DNA from: Schistosoma haematobium
Lineage: Eukaryota > Platyhelminthes > Trematoda > Strigeidida > Schistosomatidae
Direction: 5' to 3'
Length of the DNA: 64,000 nt
Assembly (NCBI RefSeq): GCF_000699445.3
Contig: NC_067202.1
Span: 16,649,644-16,713,643, forward strand
Part shown: positions 56,752-64,000 of the stretch, piece by piece
How the letters are laid out: every line of letters starts with the position of its first letter
How positions within the stretch are numbered: the stretch's first letter is position 1
Translations under genes and position numbers: made by a program
Notes under the pieces: generated by a model
Databases searched by the model: none
The model's input: the letters and a program-made list of their open reading frames with translations, nothing else
What the model was told of the DNA's origin: nothing

Positions 56752-57395
56752 CTTTAGGGGTTGTGGAGATTGTTAAGTTTTTGATTGAGATCATAAACCG
56801 ATTGATGTTAGACCACTATTGAAAACCTGAAAGCACTGAACGGCCGTTTCGTCCTATTGTGGGACTCCTCAGCGGTGCGCACCCATGATCTCGATCGCGG
56901 GATTCGAACCCAGAGCGTTCGCGCGCGAGTCCAGTGCTTCCAGGTTTTCAATAGTGGCCTAACATCAATCGTTTCATGATCTCAATCAAAAACTTAACAA
57001 TCTCCACAACCCCATACTGATAATTATCATGTGCTCACTAGTGACTAGCTTCGTGATAAAATTTTCGGAGTTCTAGTGAGAAGCCGTGACCAGTGGAGCT
57101 AATCCGTGTCGGGTAGAGACAGATGTCTATCTCAGTACAATGGAAAATGGTCGCGCGACTTTGTGGATTGGTTGAGGTTAGGCATTAACACCATTGAATG
57201 CCGGCTCAGTGGTCCAGTAGGTTAAGTGTTCGCACGCGAAACTGAAGGCCCTGGGTTGTAATATCGCGAGCGGGATCGTGGGTGCGCACCACTGAGGAGT
57301 CCCACAATAGGACGAATTGGCCGTCCAGTTCTTCCAAGTTCTCGATCATGGTCTAGCATCAATCGGTTCATGATCTTTATCAAAAGCTAACCATA
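56752..57395. mobile_element. Family B foldback followed by a plus-strand family B copy
   Basis: 56757-56905 is a minus copy with ribozyme 56833-56878. It switches near 56908 to plus-strand head sequence (GCGTTCGCGCGCGAG), which joins directly to TCCAGTGCTTCCAGG and runs to CTCCACAACCCC at 57012. 57020-57395 is a separate plus copy with the extra segment and a head whose B box is decayed (GGGTTGTAATATCG); its ribozyme is mutated (GAATT in place of GAAAC). Confidence 0.75.
56833..56878 (-). ncRNA. Hammerhead ribozyme motif, family B
   Basis: On the minus strand: core CTGAGGA, stem II GTCC/GGAC, GAAA, stem III ACGGCCGT, triplet GTT (allowed by NUH). Stem I GCACCG/CAGTGC has one mismatch. Confidence 0.6.
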
Positions 57396-58214
57396 AACCC
57401 TACTTTTAACTATAACCCTGAATAAGACTTAATCCCAATCCTCACCCTATTTCGACTTTCAAATCTACCCCCAAACGGAGATTGCGATGAAATACCACTC
57501 CATCATGTATAGAATCACAATAATTTCATTCTTATATAAACTAATGAATGTTTTTCAACAACTTAATGCCTTGTACGTACTAAATGATGTTCCATTCATT
57601 AAAACTAACCATAATAAGATTGATAAAGAACAGGCCAGTTTTCTATTTGAGGCATGTCCTTGGAAATTACTTTCTCGATAGTGATTGATTCATTTGTATG
57701 TTTTAGGTTTTATTACCACAGCTAAAGGAAACATGAGTTTTTTCATAAATTTTTTTCCGAGTTCCGGTGTAATGAATGAGAACACCAGTGGTGACAACCA
57801 AATGTATCTTAAAATCTGTCAACCACACAGTAAATACTTCATTTGTAACATATCCATCATTTGTCTCTGACTTCATTGTTGTTCCTTCGTTTCCATACCA
57901 ATCACTCTCTTCTCTTCTCTTTTCTCAAACTTCTGCTTCTAGGCATTCCACTTTCAATTGATAAGACATACCACTTATATCTATCGACATTAATAGCACA
58001 CACTACACTAGTACTACTCCAGTTAACACTAGTCGAAATGATCAAACCTATAAATGAGGTTGCCTTTCTGTAAATCTTCATCCAGAAAACTATTGTGAAA
58101 AAAATTTTACGACAAAGCAGATGAGCGAAACACATACACAAAAGAATAATACTGTGAATGGTTACATAATAAATTTGCTTAGTGTTGTTGTTCTTGTATC
58201 TTCTCACTGTTATT

Positions 58215-58750
58215 TAGGACTGCCATTGATCAGTCTCTTATTGGCATATGTGCATCCTGTGCGGATTGTCTTGACATTGCCTTAATTCACAAAATTTATA
58301 AGCAAAGATGGATGGTGTCTAGCAGTGGAATCCAGGTCGCACGTTTCGTCTTGTCTGGTACACGTTAGCTGGATGTACATGAATCCCAGAGTTGATGTCC
58401 ACTTCGGGACTTGAACCCAGCTCTGTTCACTTCAAACGCCATCGCGTTATCCAGGATGATCATATGTCAATAAGAGACTGATCAATTGCAGTCCTTTACA
58501 TCAATGAGAAGATTCAAATAAACAATACCAAGTGAGTTTAAAACTTCAACCCATTGCACAAATAAGTGGCTATCAGGACTCAGTAGCTAAGTGGATAATG
58601 CGTTGTCGTTTGAAGCGAACCGTACTTGGTTCGAGTCCCAGAGTGAACAACAACTCTGAGATGCAGGTACATCCAGCTTACATGTGCCAAATAAGATGAA
58701 ATGCGAGTCAAGCTGGATTCCATTGCTAGGCACTATCCATCTTTGCTTAA
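58215..58750. mobile_element. Head-to-head inverted pair of family A SINEs
   Basis: 58215-58452 is a minus copy (tail, damaged ribozyme, complement of the head) and 58455-58750 a plus copy with tail leader (AAGAGACTGATCAATTGCAG), head (TAGCTAAGTGGATAATGCG; TTGGTTCGAGTCCC) and damaged ribozyme (CTTACATGTGCC). The pair meets within the head/tail region. Confidence 0.75.
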
Positions 58751-58959
58751 ATGATTACATAATAGTTATCAATATTAAGTCTGAATATGTTCACTATTCC
58801 TATGCAATATAGTTACTAATGTTTACGTAATTCAATTCATTCAGTGATATTATGAACTAATCTATTTTGTTCATTTTCATTATTTCATTAAAACGACTTT
58901 GTTTTTTCAATGAATCACCTTGATATTACAAATGTAACTGTTTTAATTGAATTTAATAG

Positions 58960-59011
58960 CCAAGGATACAAGTTGTACATTCTCCTGTTGAAGCATCCAA
59001 TCAAATAACGA
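58960..59011 (+). CDS. Host gene exon 12
   Basis: A 52-nt exon between GAATTTAATAG and GTAAGTTG: 17 whole codons (PRIQVVHSPVEASNQIT) plus one base. Starts in phase 0 as exon 11 requires and ends in phase with exon 13. Confidence 0.8.
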
Positions 59012-59124
59012 GTAAGTTGTTAAATACTCCTTTGAAAATTCGGTTTTTGTTTTGGTGAAGTTCTTTTTCCCTGACGTGGATGATTTAATGGTGAAGTCTT
59101 CATAGTCCTGTTAGACAATATTAA

Positions 59125-59590
59125 GTAGGGGTTTTGTGGAGGTTTTAGAAATTTCACTGATTGAAATCATGAGTCAATTGAAATTTCTAAAATCTCCACA
59201 AAACCCCTTCTGATAATAATCATCTGCACACTAGTGACTTACTTCAAGGGATACTCCTGGAGTTCTAGTGAGAAGCCGTTACCAGCGGAGTTCAACCAGG
59301 TCTGTTATGAGAAATCAACTCACTGAAGACAATGATATACAGTGGCGCAACTTCGTGGATTGGTTGAAGTTAGACATTAACACCGTTGGATGCCGGCTCA
59401 GTGATCTAGTTGGTTAGGCACATGGCGCGAGGCCGATAGGCCCTGGGTTCGAATCTCGCGGGGTGCGGGATCGTGGACGCACGCTGCTGAGGAGTCTCGT
59501 ACTAGGGCGAAATGGCCGTCCATTGCTTCTAGGTTCTCCATGGTGGTCTAGCTTCAATTGACTCATGATTTCACTCAGTGAAATATTAAG
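59125..59590. mobile_element. Mini foldback plus family B copy
   Basis: 59127-59207 is a hairpin made only of the two family B ends (GGGGTTTTGTGGAGGTTTTA and its complement, one mismatch over 29 bp). It is followed by a full plus copy (extra segment 59215-59330; head GGGTTCGAATCTCGCGGGG; ribozyme 59480-59528). Confidence 0.75.
59480..59528 (+). ncRNA. Hammerhead motif, family B
   Basis: Core CTGAGGA at 59487 and GAAA are intact, stem III ATGGCCGT pairs with one G-U, GTC is at 59518-59520. Stem II relies on G-U pairs and stem I is interrupted. Confidence 0.5.
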
Positions 59591-59869
59591 TGGCATAGAT
59601 TTAAAATAGAATACTATTAGAATTTTTCACCTTTTGACTGATAGTTTGTCTTGTCGATACATTAATCTTGTTTGGTTATTGTTGTCATTGTTTGCATGGT
59701 TAGCTTGACTGACGATGTTGTTCAAGAGGACAACAAGACGTTTGTAACTGAAACATTTACGAAAATCATCCATCTGATCTACAAGTTTACTCCATTATAC
59801 TTCATGTCGATGATGTCACTACTGAATATAAATTGTTTCAAATTATAAACTAACTGTATAAATGATCTA

Positions 59870-60235
59870 GCGGTCTGATCCACAAGACAGTGGAACAACG
59901 TTAGGAGATGCAGTCCCATGACAGCTGGTGACCGACAATAGATTCGTACGCCATTTGTTCCCTCAGGATCCTGGAGCCCATGTACACTATTGGTTTGGAA
60001 TCAGGGTTTTCTAACTCCCCTAGATAGATCCTCCGTACCAACCAAACCGGTTAAAGCGCTGAACAGTCACTTTTCTTCCCCTCAGTTTTGTGCATAACAG
60101 TAAATGCCGTGAGAAGTCTGTGATTGGAACTTCACTGGAAGTGTCTGTATATACGAAGCCATATGAGAACATTTGAAGAGAAAGAACTGACTGTCTTCAT
60201 TCTCGTCCATACCAGGGCATTTTGAGGCGATTAGA
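59870..60235 (-). repeat. Dispersed repeat family D, copy 5
   Basis: Same orientation as 9595: GATGCAGTCCCATGACAGCT, AACTCCCCTAGATAGATCCT, ACCAAACCGGTTAAAGCGCT and CCATACCAGGGCATTTTG. Confidence 0.6.
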
Positions 60236-60601
60236 CTAATGTTCATTTCTTTGACTGATAACCCCAATGACTATGAATACTGACTGAAAAATTTAAAGCC
60301 TCTTGGTTTAGAAGCTCTTTCAATTCTCAACGACCAATCAGAAAATGTCGACAGTAAACAGAATACGTCCCATTATTATCCTTCTTCTGATTCAAAAACT
60401 CACAGATTTTTAGATATCAATCAAACCATAAGTAAGAAGTTACGATATATACATAATGAGATTATATAACGAAAAACTAAACTAATATATACGGTGAGTC
60501 AAGAGCTTCACTGTCTTCATAGCATTACTTACAGTACATAGATTTACTTATAATTTTTGCCCCCATTGTTTATCACCATTTTTCCATGAATACATTAATA
60601 G

Positions 60602-60707
60602 GTGGACTAACTAGAGGCAGAGCATTTTCTGGATCTCCGACAATTTATCAAACTCAAGGACCATATACAAAATCAAGATTAACTTATATGTCCCCTGCTA
60701 AAAGATC
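60602..60707 (+). CDS. Host gene exon 13 (last seen)
   Basis: A 106-nt exon between ATACATTAATAG and GTAAGTCA. It completes a Ser codon from exon 12, has 34 codons (GLTRGRAFSGSPTIYQTQGP, YTKSRLTYMSPAKR) and leaves two bases. The Arg/Ser/Tyr-rich peptide resembles the rest of the gene. No stop codon follows in frame, so the gene continues, probably beyond 64 kb. Confidence 0.85.
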
Positions 60708-61840
60708 GTAAGTCAACCTCGAATACACCTATTATCATGTTGTTTTTCTAGTTTAGCATATGATATTTTAATTGAATTATGTTAAAACAGGCTGTAGTTA
60801 CTCTGGTAACCATCTCCACATTCTCTACATACTGATAGAAAACATATACTTGTTTGATAGCGACTAATTACCTTAGGGGGGGGGTAATTTCAAGAGGTCT
60901 GATGAGGTAGCCATGACTAGTAGAGTTCGATCATATCGATTATGAGACAGTTACCTACTAATGGATATAGAGAGAGCAATCACTTTGTTCAGTGTATAAA
61001 CCAATAAGCCGAACATCCTATCTTATATAAATGTCATATCAGAAATGAAAACGAGATTATTGATACTGTTTGGAGTCAATCTTATGCAAACAAAAGATGA
61101 ATTGACAAAAAGAAAAACTGAACATCATCTACTAAATTCACTGTTCCAATTACGAGAAATACTACAAGCTATAAACGTTCTACATCTTCATGTGAATGAA
61201 CACTAACTGGTTGTCAAATGCCATGACATATCTTCGCTTATATCATCCAATTCATGTAGATAACTGTGAACACATATTCTATTAGGAAATTGTTAAACTA
61301 TCCGCCAGATGATATATGAAGAAGATCAGTGAATTGGTAGATCGCTCAATCAGTAATCAATGAACAAGTCAAAATTGACTCAATTCATCAACTAACTGAA
61401 AACATCATGGACAATTAGAAGATAAAGAACCAGGTCAGAATGAGTGATACAGACAATGAAGATCAATCGTAACTGATCAAAATGAAAGTCGACAGGACTA
61501 TATGAAGAAATTCGAACAACTTCCTTTTACCTGAAGAATATACTGATGGTGTTGTTTAAGAAGACGATGAGAGTTTCACAATCGAACTGACCATTACTGA
61601 AAACGAAACTCCATTTGAACTATTCACTAGATCTGCAAATTTTCCTCATTATCTCAGCTTTTCATGCTACCCTGATGATTATTGATCATAGAGGATTACA
61701 AAAATTTGTTATCGTTTACTAAGTAGACTTGACCATTATCTACAGTTTGTCCGGTCAGGTTATCAAGATCTGTGTATGATTTTCTCAACTTTTACTCTTT
61801 ATAATAAAGAATTATGTACTTCTATTGAATTTAAGATAAA
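60708..61840. other. Intron 13 start, nothing recognised
   Basis: AT-rich DNA. A short tail piece similar to family B (CATGACTAGTAGAGTTCGAT) sits near 60910. No exon in the required phase was found. Confidence 0.35.
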
Positions 61841-62683
61841 TCACTACTCTTCATCGGTACATGCATTGTTGTAGTATTCGGTTGAGCTAGTCATCTGATA
61901 TGGGAATCTTGAATTTGTGGCGAGACTAATTTAGGGACGAGCCAATCAGAAGCGTTCGAGCAATTTCAATCATTAGCCAATCAGAATACAGTTAGTATAA
62001 AGTGAAAATATATTCTAAAAAAGTAATGAATTACAGTGGATATTCTTCTTTTACATGATTTAAAAACTCGTTAAGGTTTGATAAAGGTTCAGAGGTTCTG
62101 AATTCATAATGAATATGGTATAGAAACTCGTCCATAGAGTTAGTGTTTCGGGTTAGGTTAGCGTTATGGTTTAGGGTTAGGGTTAAGGTTAGGGTTTAGG
62201 GTTAGGGTTGTAGCCTCTCAATAAACACCTCTTCTCTAAAATCCGTTGTAAACCGATCGTATATTAGCACCGTAACCCTAACCTTAACCCTAACCCTAAC
62301 CTTAACCCTAATCCTAACCCTACCTTAACCCTAAACTAACCTTAACCATAAACCCTAACACTAACCTTAACCCTAACCCTAACTCTATGGACGAGTTTCT
62401 ATACCATATGCATTATGAATTCAGAACCTCTGAACCTTTATCAAACCTTAACGAGTTTTTAAATCATGTAAAAGAAGAATGTCCACTGTAATTCGTTACT
62501 TTCTTAGAATATATTTTCACTTTATACTAACTGTATTCTGATTGGCTGATGATTGAAATTGCTCAAACGCTTCTGATTGGCTCGTCCCTAGATTAGAGTC
62601 TCGCCACAAATTCAAGATGCCCATATCAGATGACTAGCTCAACCGAATACTACAACAATCCATGTACCGATGAAGAGTAGTGA
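61841..62683. repeat. Long inverted repeat with telomere-like arrays
   Basis: The left arm 61841-62145 and right arm 62378-62683 are nearly identical in inverted orientation (for example TCACTACTCTTCATCGGTAC at 61841 against its complement ending at 62683). Towards the centre each arm changes into telomere-like sequence: GGGTTA/TTAGGG units at 62168-62209 and CCCTAA units at 62271-62386. A unique spacer of about 60 bp (62210-62270) separates them. No open frame or known transposon motif was found. Confidence 0.9.
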
Positions 62684-62696
62684 AGAAGACTAACCA

Positions 62697-62825
62697 TTGT
62701 AATTCATTACTTTCTTAGAATATATTTTTACTTTATACTAACTGTCTTTTGATTGACTAATAATTGTCAAGGTCATTTAAGATCCGTTCAAAGGTCATCC
62801 GTAAATTAGAGTCTCGCCGAATTTG
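62697..62825. repeat. Partial third copy of the inverted-repeat arm
   Basis: TGTAATTCATTACTTTCTTA ... TTTACTTTATACTAACTGTC ... GATTAGAGTCTCGCC-type sequence repeats 62488-62615 in the same orientation, with a diverged middle. Confidence 0.7.
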
Positions 62826-64000
62826 TTTTCCTTTTTCCGCATCGCCACTGTTATATTTCTCTCTTATTATAAACCAGTTATTCCTATTGCTTAGTATTCT
62901 TGGACATCAATTCACTCGACAAGTCCCCAAATCAGAACACGGTTGAACAGGAAAGAGATTATATTCCAAATAACAAGGTTAGATGGAAGTAAGAAGCACA
63001 CTAAGAAAAACATTATAGTTTTTATATGAGAAGACTAGGGTGTTCTTCAGGTGTCGGTTAGCGCTGATTGGTTAAGAATTAGCCAACCAGCGTGCAGCAA
63101 CACAGTTGTGCATGGAACGTGCTTTAATCCAATCTATGTTCCACTAACAATTGTGTTCAGAATCGTCAAGGCACAAATTAACAAACTACTATCTTCCAAA
63201 TCATTCATCATCAATGTAACTCATGACAATAAAGTATCAACAACCATATTGTGTTCCAACTAATTTATAAATACATAAAAGATATGTGATATGAAAGAAT
63301 AGTTAAGTAACCAGATTGAGTCAAATTACACAGGTTACCTTGAGTTGACTGACTTTCAAACTCACTTGGAGTAGATTTAGCCAATCAGAATAATTCTAGG
63401 ACATTTCTTTATTGAGGTTAAGGAACATTCGATAAAAAAGAAAACTTTCGATACGATCCTAAATCATCTTCCCATTCAGACCTTTATACGACTACAAATA
63501 ATTATGTAAACGGATCCTATATCTACTTTAACAACTCTCTTCATACCGTTGGCACATAACGTTGACTGTGATTTCAGTGGATATTTTTCTGTTGTACTTC
63601 ATCTATTGCACAGCATATTATTTTGATACTTCTGATGGATCAAATGGAGTGTTGACTTTGGTTCTCTATGAACAAGCACATTCGAAATAACATGATTCGT
63701 CTGCATCTTAACTTCAAACAGAACCGAAGAACTGCTTCAAAATGACTTCTTCGCCTAACAACTCAAAACTGTCTGACTTCTCTTAGGAGTGGTCTCAGAA
63801 GCAAAAGTGAATTCCATCCTTTAACTTTTCAATAATGTGAATCTATAATGTTTCTTCGTACACACACACCCACATTGATTATATCTGACTGATCCCAAGT
63901 CCAAGGTTGTTGATGAACGGTTTTATAACAATCCAATATGTTGAATATTGTTTATTACTTTTGCGTCAATGCAATTGTTCATAATATGCTTTGTCATCAG
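62826..64000. other. Intron 13 or flanking DNA, nothing recognised
   Basis: AT-rich sequence without an assignable exon. The host gene's next exon should start with one base completing a codon; no convincing candidate is seen here. Confidence 0.35.

Noticed and set aside
57487..57681. Open frame of 64 codons beginning MKYHSIMYRITIISFLYKLM
   Set aside because: Lies in intron 11 with no splice sites in the phase required and no recognisable motif.
4946..62390. CRISPR-like arrays among the many short tandem repeats
   Set aside because: The repeats are microsatellites, telomere-like units or dispersed elements without unique, evenly sized spacers, in a eukaryotic genome.

Overview
The window looks like AT-rich nuclear DNA of a schistosome-type trematode (blood fluke). 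Four things suggest this: SINE-like repeats that pair a tRNA-type pol III promoter with a hammerhead ribozyme (the architecture known from the schistosome SM-alpha family), many 5'-truncated RTE/SR2-type retrotransposon ends, a Penelope-like GIY-YIG remnant, and short AT-rich exons separated by very large repeat-filled introns. The species cannot be fixed from the sequence alone.

One host gene crosses the whole window on the + strand. Thirteen internal exons (1804-60707, 2,499 coding nt, about 833 codons) were found by joining open stretches between AG acceptors and GT donors; every junction keeps the reading frame. Neither the start nor the stop codon is inside the window. The product is mostly low-complexity and Gln/Ser/Pro rich, with an Asp/His tract and one strongly charged helical segment. 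No catalytic domain is recognised and no gene name is given. The largest intron is 24.8 kb (13982-38828).

Nearly everything else is repeats lying in the introns. Family A (SM-alpha-like), family B (the most abundant) and family C each carry a tRNA-like A/B box head and a hammerhead motif, but share little sequence outside the ribozyme core. Several ribozyme copies still have an intact catalytic core. Family B copies often end in an inverted duplicate of their own 3' part and so make long hairpins. Family C copies at 19447-19715 and 34548-34691 are flanked by perfect 13-bp and 14-bp direct repeats, which look like target-site duplications; the first one has landed in the end of a Penelope-like element. 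Other dispersed families (D, G, H, I) are described where seen.

Region by region: 1-13.6 kb holds exons 1-2 among A, B, C and RTE fragments; 13.6-14.0 kb exon 3; 14-38.8 kb is one giant intron with most B copies and the Penelope remnant; 38.8-54.9 kb is the exon-dense part (exons 4-11); 55-56 kb has a possible alternative 3' exon and an LTR-like segment; 56-60.7 kb has exons 12-13; 61.8-62.7 kb is a long, nearly identical inverted repeat carrying telomere-like TTAGGG/CCCTAA arrays on each side of its centre. The rest to 64 kb holds no recognisable gene.
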